DNA from: RUG11237 sp045126515
Lineage (GTDB): Bacteria > Bacillota > Clostridia > Lachnospirales > Lachnospiraceae
DNA length: 13,674 nucleotides
Assembly: GCA_045126515.1 (NCBI GenBank)
Contig: JBGVOM010000203.1
Location: 1-13,674 of the forward strand
Direction of reading: 5' to 3'
The stretch's first letter is position 1. Each line of letters starts with the position of its first letter. The position numbers and the translations under genes were made by a program. Shown one piece after another: positions 1 through 7,162 of this stretch. The notes under the pieces were generated by a model. The model searched no databases. It was not told the DNA's origin and saw only the letters and a list, made by a program, of their open reading frames with translations.

Positions 1-150
1 GCTTAGGCGTGACAGCCTTCTGGAACGTCTTAGCCGCCCTTGACAGTTAGTTCGCATTCGCGTTGCCTCTGCCTTCCAAGGAAGAATTTGCAGCACTTAT
101 GAGCGTCCTTCCAACCAGAAGGCTGAACTGTTACTTTTCTAGTAACTATT
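1..150. other. Structured, non-coding-looking element at the window edge
   Basis: No convincing gene is seen in 1-232. The stretch holds an exact 11-base inverted repeat CAGCCTTCTGG/CCAGAAGGCTG (13-23 with 115-125) about 90 nt apart, and a 6-bp hairpin GTTACT/AGTAAC (130-135 with 141-146). It is somewhat richer in G and C than the rest of the window. It could be part of a structured RNA, the end of a repeat or of an insertion, or a chance arrangement. I do not recognise it as tRNA, tmRNA, RNase P or SRP RNA. Confidence 0.35.
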
Positions 151-232
151 CCTGCAACAAATTTTTAAATGTTTCTGACTTTATCGTAAGAATTTAACAA
201 CATATATTTCATTTGAGTCCTGTCGCGCACAG

Positions 233-302
233 CCCCATATAAACAAAGAAGGCTTCAGAGCTGTTTAAAGTCTGCTCTGAAGCCTTCTTTGTTTATATGG
301 GG
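233..302. terminator. Perfect 29-bp inverted repeat; probable bidirectional terminator
   Basis: The arms 233-261 and 274-302 are exact reverse complements of 29 bases each around a 12-nt loop. A GC-rich core GGCTTCAGAGC/GCTCTGAAGCC is flanked by A-rich and T-rich tracts (AAACAAAGAA, TTCTTTGTTT), so each direction gives a stem followed by a U-rich run. A further TGTCG/CGACA pair (221-225 with 308-312) extends it across an internal loop. It lies 28 nt after the infA stop and most likely ends the operon. Confidence 0.8.
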
Positions 303-330
303 CGTACCGACACCCACAACATTAAATATT

Positions 331-549
331 CTATTTATCTCTCCAGATAATTCTACCCTTAGATAAATCATAAGGTGACAACTCAATCGTTACCTTGTCA
401 CCCGGTAAGATTCTGATAAAGTTCATACGAAGCTTTCCACTGATATGTGCAAGCACTTTATGACCATTTTCCAATTCTACCTGAAACATTGCATTTGGTA
501 ATTTTTCAATTACAGTTCCTTCGATTTCGATTACATCTGCCTTAGACAT
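331..549 (-). CDS. infA: Translation initiation factor IF-1
   Basis: A 72-residue OB-fold protein, the exact usual length, with MSKADVIEIEGTVIEKLPNAMF (shown in two parts: SKADVIEIEG and LPNAMF), ENGHKVLAHISGK and MNFIRILPGDKV. It binds the 30S A site and helps IF-2 and IF-3 in initiation. Two ATGs are close (555 and 549). The upstream one is only 2 nt after GGAGG (558-562), the downstream one 8 nt, so 549 is chosen. It is the last gene before a strong terminator. Other Firmicutes normally continue into rpmJ and rpsM. Confidence 0.97.
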   Translation of the reverse strand: MSKADVIEIEGTVIEKLPNAMFQVELENGHKVLAHISGKLRMNFIRILPGDKVTIELSPYDLSKGRIIWRDK

Positions 550-826
550 CTGCATTCCCTCCTTGTAATAACTTAAGTTTGATTATTCGCTTAATTTCTT
601 CGTTCTGAATTTTTTCATTGTTTCGTATTTTTTCTACTACTACCTGTTGCGTTTCCTTGATAAGCTGGACATGTTTTTTTCTTTTCTTTTTCGGTTTTTC
701 CATGGTTCGAATTTTTCCGTCCACCAAATACACATAATCCTCATCTACACCAATGATTACATATATTTTTCCCAAATCATGTCCTGCCAATGCTTTCGCC
801 AACATTCCAACTTCAAATCTTTCCAT
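542..826 (-). CDS. KOW-domain RNA-binding protein (L14e/L6e-like)
   Basis: A 94-residue small basic protein of the conserved family located between map and infA in Firmicutes (related to archaeal and eukaryotic L14e). The N-terminal KOW/SH3-like part is about residues 3-32 (ERFEVGMLAKALAGHDLGKIYVIIG); a lysine-rich stretch (KPKKKRKKH) and a charged helical tail follow. The function is not established; RNA or ribosome binding is inferred. The open frame begins at 868 inside map, but the ATG at 826 gives the family N-terminus and follows AGAGGTG. Its stop overlaps the infA start by 8 nt. Confidence 0.85.
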   Translation of the reverse strand: MERFEVGMLAKALAGHDLGKIYVIIGVDEDYVYLVDGKIRTMEKPKKKRKKHVQLIKETQQVVVEKIRNNEKIQNEEIKRIIKLKLLQGGNADV

Positions 827-836
827 TCTGCACCTC

Positions 837-1592
837 TTATAAAGATAAGGATAATATTTCCGGTTCACCTTTTGTAATCAGCACAGTATTTTCGTAATGA
901 GCAGACAAAGAACCATCTTCCGTTACTACGGTCCAGTCATCATCTAACCACACTACATCAAAACCACCAGCGTTAATCATTGGCTCAATGGCAAGTGTCA
1001 TACCCGCCTGTAATTTCATACCGCGTCTTCTCTGTTTGAAGTTTGGTATCTGAGGATCTTCATGCAAATTTTTTCCAATGCCGTGTCCTACCAAATCTCT
1101 GACAACTCCATAACCAAAGCTTTCAGCGTAGGCTCCAATAGCTGCTGATATTTCATACAGATGTCTTCCCTCTGTGGCATATTTAATTCCTTCGAAAAAG
1201 CACTGTTTTGTAACCTCAATTAACTGCTTAGCTTCCTTGCTCACCTCGCCTACCATATGGGTACGAGCAGCATCAGAATGATAACCCTTGTAAATTACGC
1301 CTGCATCCAGGCTTACAATGTCACCTTCCTGCAGTATCCTGTCGTGGGTTGGAATTCCATGCACCACCTCATCATTGACAGATACACAGATAGACGCCGG
1401 ATATCCTTCATAGTTTAGAAAGGAAGGAATACATCCATGCTGTCTAATCAGCTTCTCACCTAAAATGTCAATGTCTTTTGTGGACATTCCCGGTTTAATT
1501 GCTTTTCCTAATTCATCATGCACAGAAGCAAGAATTTTACCTGCTTCTCTCATCAATTCAATTTCTCTTGCAGATTTAATTGTAACAGCCAT
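837..1592 (-). CDS. map: Methionine aminopeptidase, type I
   Basis: A 251-residue cytosolic enzyme that removes the first methionine from new proteins. The five metal ligands of the pita-bread fold are present: Asp96 (SLDAG), Asp107 (HSDAA), His170 (VGHGIGKNLHE), Glu203 (AIEP) and Glu234 (HYENT). His78 (VVHGIP) is the conserved substrate-binding histidine. There is no N-terminal zinc finger or SH3 extension. The ribosome binding site (AGGAG) lies inside the end of adk, 3 nt upstream of the start codon region, so translation is coupled to adk. Confidence 0.98.
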   Translation of the reverse strand: MAVTIKSAREIELMREAGKILASVHDELGKAIKPGMSTKDIDILGEKLIRQHGCIPSFLNYEGYPASICVSVNDEVVHGIPTHDRILQEGDIVSLDAGVIYKGYHSDAARTHMVGEVSKEAKQLIEVTKQCFFEGIKYATEGRHLYEISAAIGAYAESFGYGVVRDLVGHGIGKNLHEDPQIPNFKQRRRGMKLQAGMTLAIEPMINAGGFDVVWLDDDWTVVTEDGSLSAHYENTVLITKGEPEILSLSL

Positions 1593-1595
1593 TTC

Positions 1596-2240
1596 TTAAG
1601 CTCCTAATATCTTCACAATTGCATTGAAAACTTCTTCCATATCAACAGTTCCATCCACTTCTACTAATGCACCCTTTTGAGTGTAGTAGTCAATTAATGG
1701 CTGTGTCTGTTCATGGTATACATCCAAACGTTTCTTTACGGTTTCCGGCTTATCATCATCTCTTAAGATAAGTTCTTTTCCACAATTATCACATACTCCC
1801 TCTTTCTTTGGTGGAATATGTACTAAATGATAAGTTGCTCCACATGCAACACATGCTCTACGTCCTGACATACGGTTTATAATATTTTCATCCGGTACCT
1901 CTACGTTAATTGCATAATCAATTTTTGCACCGGCTTTTTCCAAAGCTGCATCTAAAGCTTCTGCCTGTGGGATTGTTCTTGGGAAACCGTCTAATACATA
2001 ACCATTTTCGCAGTCCGGCTGTGCAAAACGATCCATAACTAAATCAACTACTAATTCATCCGGTACAAGAAGACCCTGATCCATATATGTTTTTGCTTTC
2101 TGGCCAAGTTCTGTACCATTTTTAATATTAGCACGGAAAATATCTCCTGTGGAAATATGTGGGATATTATATTTTTCAGCAATTTTCTTTGCCTGTGTTC
2201 CTTTACCGGCACCAGGTGCTCCTAACATGATTAATTTCAT
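1596..2240 (-). CDS. adk: Adenylate kinase with zinc-type LID
   Basis: A 214-residue enzyme for ATP + AMP to 2 ADP in the cytoplasm. The P-loop GAPGAGKGT is at residues 7-15, the AMP-binding TGDIFR at 31-36, DGFPRT at 84-89, and the LID arginines SGRR at 125-128. Four cysteines (130, 133, 150, 153 in CVAC and CDNC) make the zinc-binding LID of Gram-positive enzymes. The frame extends five codons further upstream (to 2255), but the ATG at 2240 gives MKLIMLGAPG and is 8 nt after GGAGG. The map gene starts 3 nt downstream. Confidence 0.98.
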   Translation of the reverse strand: MKLIMLGAPGAGKGTQAKKIAEKYNIPHISTGDIFRANIKNGTELGQKAKTYMDQGLLVPDELVVDLVMDRFAQPDCENGYVLDGFPRTIPQAEALDAALEKAGAKIDYAINVEVPDENIINRMSGRRACVACGATYHLVHIPPKKEGVCDNCGKELILRDDDKPETVKKRLDVYHEQTQPLIDYYTQKGALVEVDGTVDMEEVFNAIVKILGA

Positions 2241-2387
2241 GAATTCTTCCTCCATTCTTTGTGATTCTTCTATACATAATGCTATATATCATATGAACCA
2301 CGTTCCTAAATATATGCGTTTGCTAATATTGCCGGGAACCATAGGATTCCCAGCAATATCGTTATGTAATGCTACGCATCACCTTTA
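2241..2387 (-). promoter_or_regulatory. secY-adk spacer with a long hairpin
   Basis: A 147-nt gap. The minus-strand RNA can form a 13-bp stem (2347-2359 with 2326-2338, one G-U pair, 8-nt loop). An outer 6-bp stem ATGCGT/ACGCAT (2374-2379 with 2314-2319) surrounds it. There is no U-tract after the stem, so it is not a normal intrinsic terminator; RNA processing, 3' end protection of the upstream message or partial attenuation are possible. The adk ribosome binding site GGAGG is at 2249-2253. I see no convincing promoter. Confidence 0.5.
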
Positions 2388-3689
2388 TTAGTCATTCAAA
2401 AAACCTTTATAGTATCGAACCAGCATCTGAGATTCAATCTGTTTCATAGTTTCTAATACTACTCCAACGATAATAATCAGTGATGTTCCACCGAATGTTA
2501 CCTGTGCATTAAATACACCGTTGAAGAAGATTGGAATTACTGCAACAATAATCAAACCAATTGCTCCGATAAAAATAATGTTGTTAAGAATTTTTGTCAA
2601 ATAATCTGATGTAGGTGTACCCGGACGAATACCCGGAATAAATCCACCCTGTTTCTTTAAATTATTTGCCACTTCTAACGGATTGAATGTGATAGAAGTA
2701 TAGAAATAAGCAAAGAAAACAACCAGTATAATATAAACAATTAACCCGATAGAATACTTCAAGTTCTTAGGATCGCACCAGTTAGATGAAGATAAATATT
2801 TTACCCATTCAGAACCGGATTTTCCAAGTAAAGAAGCTATAACAACCGGAAACTGTAACAAGGACGATGCAAAAATGATTGGGATAACACCAGCGGTGTT
2901 TACCTTAAGAGGAATATGTGTTGACTGTCCTCCAACCATTTTTCTACCCTGCATTTTTTTCGCATACTGAACAGAGATTTTTCTTTCTCCGCCCTGTAAA
3001 AGTACTGTTAATACAGTAGTTAAAATAATAACTGCAGCAATAATTAAAATTGCAAGAATTGCATATGCAAGTGTTTTTCCTTTTACAAATGTTTCATATA
3101 ATGTGCCTAAATCAGCCGGAATTCTGGAAACAATGTTAATCAAAAGTACAATTGAAATACCGTTACCCACACCATTTTCTGTAATTCTCTCACCAATCCA
3201 CATTAGGAATACAGAACCTGTTGTTAATGCTACGATTACTGTTAACACATTAATAAAATTGAATTCCTGTAAAAGTCCTTTGTTACCAAAGCCCACTGCC
3301 ATTGCAATTGCCTGAATTAAAGCTAATACTATTGTTACATAACGTGTAATAGAAGCAATTTTCTTTCTTCCATCCTCTCCATCTTTCTGCATTTCTTCTA
3401 ACTTCGGAATTACAATAGTTAAAAGCTGCATAATAATGGAAGATGTAATGTATGGTGTAATATTCAACGCAAATACTGACATTTCTAAAAAAGAGCCACC
3501 GGTGACAGCATTAAAAAAGCTGAATGCGTCACCAGTCTGCTGAGAAAACCACTGCGAAAAAAACTCTCTGTTTACACCAGGAATTGGAAGCTGAGAACCA
3601 ATTCGAACAACAACTAACATCATTAATGTATAAAAAATTTTAGTTCTTATGTCCTTAATTTTAAATGCATTCTGCAGTGTTTTGAACAT
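2388..3689 (-). CDS. secY: Protein translocase channel subunit SecY
   Basis: A 433-residue polytopic membrane protein with ten hydrophobic segments, roughly at residues 17-36, 68-92, 116-134, 146-165, 175-190, 207-231, 264-286, 312-332, 370-390 and 400-413. The start MFKTLQNAFKIKDIRTKI is typical of SecY. The plug region after the first helix, the cytoplasmic loop GGERKISVQYAKK (233-245) and FIPGIRPGTPT (350-360), which bind SecA and the ribosome in the family, are present. It forms the SecYEG pore for protein export and insertion. Its start overlaps the rplO stop. Confidence 0.98.
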   Translation of the reverse strand: MFKTLQNAFKIKDIRTKIFYTLMMLVVVRIGSQLPIPGVNREFFSQWFSQQTGDAFSFFNAVTGGSFLEMSVFALNITPYITSSIIMQLLTIVIPKLEEMQKDGEDGRKKIASITRYVTIVLALIQAIAMAVGFGNKGLLQEFNFINVLTVIVALTTGSVFLMWIGERITENGVGNGISIVLLINIVSRIPADLGTLYETFVKGKTLAYAILAILIIAAVIILTTVLTVLLQGGERKISVQYAKKMQGRKMVGGQSTHIPLKVNTAGVIPIIFASSLLQFPVVIASLLGKSGSEWVKYLSSSNWCDPKNLKYSIGLIVYIILVVFFAYFYTSITFNPLEVANNLKKQGGFIPGIRPGTPTSDYLTKILNNIIFIGAIGLIIVAVIPIFFNGVFNAQVTFGGTSLIIIVGVVLETMKQIESQMLVRYYKGFLND

Positions 3690-4129
3690 TAGATCACCTC
3701 AGCTTTTCCACCAAGAGCTTCAATCTTTGCTTTTGCGCTTTCGCTGAATGCGTTAGCCTGAACTGTAAGCTTCTTAGTAAGTTCTCCATTTCCTAAAATC
3801 TTTACTCCGTCTTTAGGATTCTTAACGATTCCTGTTTCTAATAATGTTTCAATAGATACTACTGCATCATTGTCGAATACTTCAAGAGCACTTAAATTAA
3901 TACCAACGATTTCTTTGTGGTTGTAATTTGTAAATCCTCTCTTCGGAATTCTTCTATATAATGGCATCTGACCACCTTCGAAGCCTGGTCTTGGTGCTCC
4001 TGAACGAGCCTTCTGACCCTTATGACCTTTACCAGCTGTCTTACCATTTCCTGAACCATGTCCACGTCCACGTCTGAATCTATCTCCCTGCTTAGAACCT
4101 TCTGCAGGTCTTAAATTTGATAAGTCCAT
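3689..4129 (-). CDS. rplO: 50S ribosomal protein L15
   Basis: A 146-residue protein with a Gly/Arg/Lys-rich N-terminal tail (RGRGHGSGNGKTAGKG, about residues 19-34), the GFEGGQMPLYRRIPKRGF motif and a globular C-terminus. The tail penetrates 23S rRNA and L15 is important late in 50S assembly. The ATG follows AGGAGGT. The stop overlaps the secY start by one base, coupling synthesis of the two. Confidence 0.97.
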   Translation of the reverse strand: MDLSNLRPAEGSKQGDRFRRGRGHGSGNGKTAGKGHKGQKARSGAPRPGFEGGQMPLYRRIPKRGFTNYNHKEIVGINLSALEVFDNDAVVSIETLLETGIVKNPKDGVKILGNGELTKKLTVQANAFSESAKAKIEALGGKAEVI

Positions 4130-4152
4130 TCTGACACCTCCTTATCTGAATC

Positions 4153-4335
4153 TTAGATTTCTTCTACTTTAACTAAATGTCTTACCTGCTGAATCATACC
4201 TCTAACGGCTGCATTATCCGGCATTTCTACTGTTTTGTTAAGCTTCTTTAAACCTAAAGCAGCAACGGTAGCCTTATGCTTTGGAATAGCACCGATTGTA
4301 GATTTCACTAATGTGATTTTTAATTTATCTGCCAT
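4153..4335 (-). CDS. rpmD: 50S ribosomal protein L30
   Basis: A 60-residue protein, the usual bacterial L30 length, with KITLVKSTIGAIPKHKATV and NAAVRGMIQQVRHLVKVEE. It lies on the large subunit. It has a clear ribosome binding site (AAAGGAGG) 29 nt after rpsE and precedes rplO, the standard spc order. Confidence 0.96.
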   Translation of the reverse strand: MADKLKITLVKSTIGAIPKHKATVAALGLKKLNKTVEMPDNAAVRGMIQQVRHLVKVEEI

Positions 4336-4364
4336 CTCGATTTCCTCCTTTAGCTTCCCGGCAA

Positions 4365-4874
4365 TTAACCAAGAATTTCTTCAACAGACTTACCACGAAG
4401 TGCAGCTACATCTTCTGGTTTCTTTAACTGACGTAAACCTTCGATTGTAGCAAGTACTACGTTCTGCTTGTTATTTGAACCTAATGATTTTGTACGGATA
4501 TTCTTGATTCCTGCAAGTTCAAGTACGGAACGTGCAGGACCACCAGCGATAACACCGGTACCTTCTGGAGCTTTCTTTAAAAGCACAGAAGCACTTCCGA
4601 ATTTTCCAAGAAAATCATGTGTAATACTCTTGTTATCATCCATAGCAACAGTTACAAGCTTTTTCATTGCATCTTCTTTTCCTTTACGGATTGCTTCCGG
4701 AATTTCAGATGCCTTTCCAAGACCTGCTCCAACGTGTCCGTTGCCATCACCAACTACTACTAATGCTGTGAAACGGAAGTTACGACCACCCTTAACAACT
4801 TTAGTAACACGTTTGATTGATACTACTTTTTCCTGTAATTCTAACTGACTAGCATCAATGATTGTATGTTTCAT
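4365..4874 (-). CDS. rpsE: 30S ribosomal protein S5
   Basis: A 169-residue protein with the S5 double-stranded RNA-binding region (VVSIKRVTKVVKGGRNFRF, VVVGDGNGHVGAGLGKASE) and the C-terminal GIKNIRTKSLGSNN. S5 lines the mRNA entry tunnel and affects decoding accuracy; changes in the loop near residues 22-30 cause spectinomycin resistance in other bacteria. The loop here (KVVKGGRNF) looks wild type. The length fits the family. Confidence 0.97.
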   Translation of the reverse strand: MKHTIIDASQLELQEKVVSIKRVTKVVKGGRNFRFTALVVVGDGNGHVGAGLGKASEIPEAIRKGKEDAMKKLVTVAMDDNKSITHDFLGKFGSASVLLKKAPEGTGVIAGGPARSVLELAGIKNIRTKSLGSNNKQNVVLATIEGLRQLKKPEDVAALRGKSVEEILG

Positions 4875-4893
4875 GCGTCTTTTCCTCCCTTTC

Positions 4894-5262
4894 CTAGAAT
4901 TCTAAGCCAGCTTCTCTGGCTGCATCTGCTAATGCCTGAACTTTACCGTGGTATACAAATCCACCTCTGTCGAATACGACTTCTTTGATACCTTTTTCCA
5001 GTGCCTTCTTAGCAATTACTGTACCTACACATGCTGCTGCATCAACGTTATTTGTCTTTTCTACCTGAGCTTTTACATCTTTGTCTAATGTAGAAGCTGC
5101 AACTAAAGTATTTCCAACTGTATCGTCAATAATCTGAGCATACATGTGATTGTTACTTCTAAACACAGCTAAACGTGGTCTTTCGGCTGTACCGCTGAAA
5201 CGATTACGAATTCTTCTATGTTTGTTTAAACGAACTTCCGCTCTTGATTTCTTACTAACCAT
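4894..5262 (-). CDS. rplR: 50S ribosomal protein L18
   Basis: A 122-residue protein, the usual length, with RAEVRLNKHRRIRNRFSGT, RPRLAVFRSNNHMYAQ and FDRGGFVYHGKVQALADAAR. L18 binds 5S rRNA with L5. An in-frame GTG at 5268 would add two residues but lies only 3 nt after AAGGAG. The ATG at 5262 is 9 nt away and matches family N-termini, so it is chosen. Confidence 0.97.
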   Translation of the reverse strand: MVSKKSRAEVRLNKHRRIRNRFSGTAERPRLAVFRSNNHMYAQIIDDTVGNTLVAASTLDKDVKAQVEKTNNVDAAACVGTVIAKKALEKGIKEVVFDRGGFVYHGKVQALADAAREAGLEF

Positions 5263-5279
5263 TCTCACACACTCCTTAA

Positions 5280-5822
5280 TTATTTCTTACCAGTCTTACC
5301 AACTTTACGTCTGATAGTTTCATCAGCATATTTAATACCTTTACCTTTATATGGTTCAGGTCTTCTCTTATCTCTGATTTCAGCTGCATATTGGCCAACT
5401 TTTTCTTTATCGATACCTTTGATGATGATTTTATTCTGTCCATCAACAACAGATTCCAAACCTTCTGGATCTTCCATTTCTACAGGATGTGAGTAACCTA
5501 AAGCTAATACAAGCTTCTTGCCCTGTTTCTGAGCTCTATAACCTACACCGTTTACTTCAAGAACTTTTTCGTAACCATCTGTTACACCAATAATCATGTT
5601 ATTGATTAATGTTCTTGTTAAACCATGTAAAGATTTCATTTTCTTTAAGTCGTTTGGTCTTGTTACTACAACATGACCATCTTCCATTTTGATTTCCATT
5701 TCTTCAGGTAACACTCTTTCTAATGTTCCCTTTGGACCTTTTACAGTCACTTTATTATTTTCTGCTATATCAACTGTAACACCAGCCGGAATAGCGATTG
5801 GCATTCTTCCTATACGTGACAT
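5280..5822 (-). CDS. rplF: 50S ribosomal protein L6
   Basis: A 180-residue protein starting MSRIGRMPIAIPAGVTVDI and ending with the L6 signature KRRPEPYKGKGIKYADE, with two duplicated alpha/beta domains typical of L6. It binds near the sarcin-ricin loop and is needed for late 50S assembly. The ATG follows AGGAGGT. It is separated from rpsH by the long structured spacer, and followed 17 nt later by rplR. Confidence 0.97.
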   Translation of the reverse strand: MSRIGRMPIAIPAGVTVDIAENNKVTVKGPKGTLERVLPEEMEIKMEDGHVVVTRPNDLKKMKSLHGLTRTLINNMIIGVTDGYEKVLEVNGVGYRAQKQGKKLVLALGYSHPVEMEDPEGLESVVDGQNKIIIKGIDKEKVGQYAAEIRDKRRPEPYKGKGIKYADETIRRKVGKTGKK

Positions 5823-6011
5823 GCCCGTACCTCCTATAATAATTGAAATTTATTGTATGTGTTAAAGAAGTTGACTGGGACTAGAAACTCACCAGCCCCA
5901 AGGTTCCACTCAACTAAGACTTGAAAAAAACAAGTCTAAGTTTCGGGAACGGCTTTCGCACTAGGCTCGTAAAAACCTCGCCAAGTGCTCAATGCCTACC
6001 AAACGAAAGCC
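5823..6011 (-). promoter_or_regulatory. Large structured spacer between rpsH and rplF
   Basis: A 173-nt gap inside a cluster where neighbours are usually 10-30 nt apart. In the minus-strand RNA a stem GGCTTTCG/CGAAAGCC (6004-6011 with 5951-5958) joins the last rpsH codons to the spacer. It encloses the hairpin CACTTGGC/GCCTAGTG (5980-5987 with 5959-5966, one mismatch). Two more hairpins follow: CTTAGACTTG/CAAGTCTTAG with a T7 loop (5914-5940, one mismatch) and a stem at 5904-5914 with 5870-5880. No open reading frame is seen. The rplF ribosome binding site (AGGAGGT) is at the left end. It may be a ribosomal protein binding site, a processing site or an inserted palindromic repeat. Confidence 0.5.
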
Positions 6012-6397
6012 AACACTTCTCCACCTACATTCATTTTTCTTGCTTCTTTATCTGTTACAACACCTTTGTTTGTTGAAACGATTGCAATACCAAGTCCTCC
6101 GAGAACCTTTGGCATATCTTCTGCGTTTGCGTAAACACGAAGACCTGGTTTAGAAATTCTCTTAAGTCCTGTAATGATTTTTTCGTTTTTATCTTTACCG
6201 TACTTTAATTCAATACGGATTGTCTTAAAATTACCATCTTCAATAATTTCGTATTTTTTGATATATCCTTCATCGAAAAGAATCTTTGCGATAGATTCTT
6301 TCATTTTTGATGATGGTACATCTACTGTATCATGCTTAGCAGTATTTGCATTACGAATTCTTGTAAGCATATCTGCGATTGGATCGCTCATTGTCAT
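5996..6397 (-). CDS. rpsH: 30S ribosomal protein S8
   Basis: A 133-residue protein with SDPIADMLTRIRNAN and the C-terminal GGEVLAFVW, ending as S8 proteins do. S8 binds the central domain of 16S rRNA and, in E. coli, represses the spc operon by binding mRNA near rplE. The ATG at 6397 is 9 nt after GGAGG (6407-6411), better spaced than the second ATG at 6391. The last codons are part of a potential RNA stem with the downstream spacer (see that entry). Confidence 0.97.
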   Translation of the reverse strand: MTMSDPIADMLTRIRNANTAKHDTVDVPSSKMKESIAKILFDEGYIKKYEIIEDGNFKTIRIELKYGKDKNEKIITGLKRISKPGLRVYANAEDMPKVLGGLGIAIVSTNKGVVTDKEARKMNVGGEVLAFVW

Positions 6398-6420
6398 TTT
6401 AAGTTGCCTCCTTTCTCATT

Positions 6421-6606
6421 TTACCAGCTGGCTTTTTTCACGCCTGGTATCTGTCCTTTATAAGCTAATTCACGGAAACAGATTCTGCAAATTCCATATT
6501 TTTTCAAAACAGAATGTGGACGTCCGCAAATTTTACAACGTGTATATTCTCTGGTAGAGAATTTTGCTTTACGCTGCTGTTTAACTTTCATGGATGTTTT
6601 TGCCAT
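6421..6606 (-). CDS. rpsN: 30S ribosomal protein S14, zinc-ribbon type
   Basis: A 61-residue protein of the short S14 type (rpsN1/type Z). Cysteines 24, 27, 40 and 43 form two CxxC pairs (CKIC, CRIC) that bind zinc. The C-terminus is GVKKASW, as in the family. S14 acts in the 30S head. The zinc-containing form is the constitutive one; a zinc-free copy, if any, would be elsewhere. Confidence 0.97.
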   Translation of the reverse strand: MAKTSMKVKQQRKAKFSTREYTRCKICGRPHSVLKKYGICRICFRELAYKGQIPGVKKASW

Positions 6607-6622
6607 GGAATTTCCCTCCTAT

Positions 6623-7162
6623 CTATTTCTCAAACGGCATGTTGAACATTGTTAATAATTCACGAGCTTCTTCATCAGTATTCGCTGTTGTAACGAAAAT
6701 GATGTCCATACCTCTTACCTTGTCAACCTTATCGTATTCGATTTCCGGGAAAATCAACTGTTCTTTAATACCAAGAGCATAGTTTCCTCTGCCATCAAAT
6801 GCATTTGGATTAATACCTCTAAAGTCACGAACACGAGGTAATGCTAAGTTAATTAAACGGTCAGCGAACTCATACATCTTTTCGCCTCTTAATGTAACTT
6901 TACATCCGATTGGCATACCTTCTCTGATTTTAAAGTTAGCAACTGATTTCTTAGCTCTTGTAAGAACTGCTTTCTGACCTGTGATTGTTTCAAGATCTTT
7001 CACAGCTGAGTCTAAGATTTTTGCATTTTCTTTTGCTTCACCGATACCCATGTTGATAACGATTTTATCAAGCTTTGGTACCTGCATAACATTTTTATAT
7101 CCGAATTTTTTTGTCATCGCTTCCACGATTTCATTTTCATAAACTTCTCTAAGTCTGCTCAA
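6623..7162 (-). CDS. rplE: 50S ribosomal protein L5 (TTG start)
   Basis: A 179-residue protein with the L5 signature sequences KLDKIVINMGIGEA, GQKAVLTRAKKSVANFKIREG and LPRVRDFRGI. L5 binds 5S rRNA and contacts the P-site tRNA. The start codon is TTG (7160-7162), 8 nt after a strong GGAGG (7171-7175). The predicted N-terminus SRLREVYENEI aligns with the Bacillus L5 N-terminus (NRLKEKYNKEI), and the first ATG is 16 codons in, so TTG is the real start by position. Length is normal. Confidence 0.96.
   Translation of the reverse strand: MSRLREVYENEIVEAMTKKFGYKNVMQVPKLDKIVINMGIGEAKENAKILDSAVKDLETITGQKAVLTRAKKSVANFKIREGMPIGCKVTLRGEKMYEFADRLINLALPRVRDFRGINPNAFDGRGNYALGIKEQLIFPEIEYDKVDKVRGMDIIFVTTANTDEEARELLTMFNMPFEK

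Noticed and set aside
1..150. Possible tmRNA, RNase P RNA, SRP RNA or group II intron end
   Set aside because: No CCA end, tag-peptide frame, conserved RNase P core or domain V sequence could be recognised.
16..160. Short minus-strand frames (about 30-43 codons) at the left edge
   Set aside because: No start codon with a ribosome binding site, early stops in each frame and no recognised protein family.
4468..4848. 126-codon plus-strand frame opposite rpsE
   Set aside because: Antisense shadow of S5; composition is explained by the complementary strand.
5914..5940. Hairpin with T7 read as an intrinsic terminator
   Set aside because: The T7 lies in the loop on the minus strand, not after the stem, and termination here would cut off rplF, secY and other essential genes.
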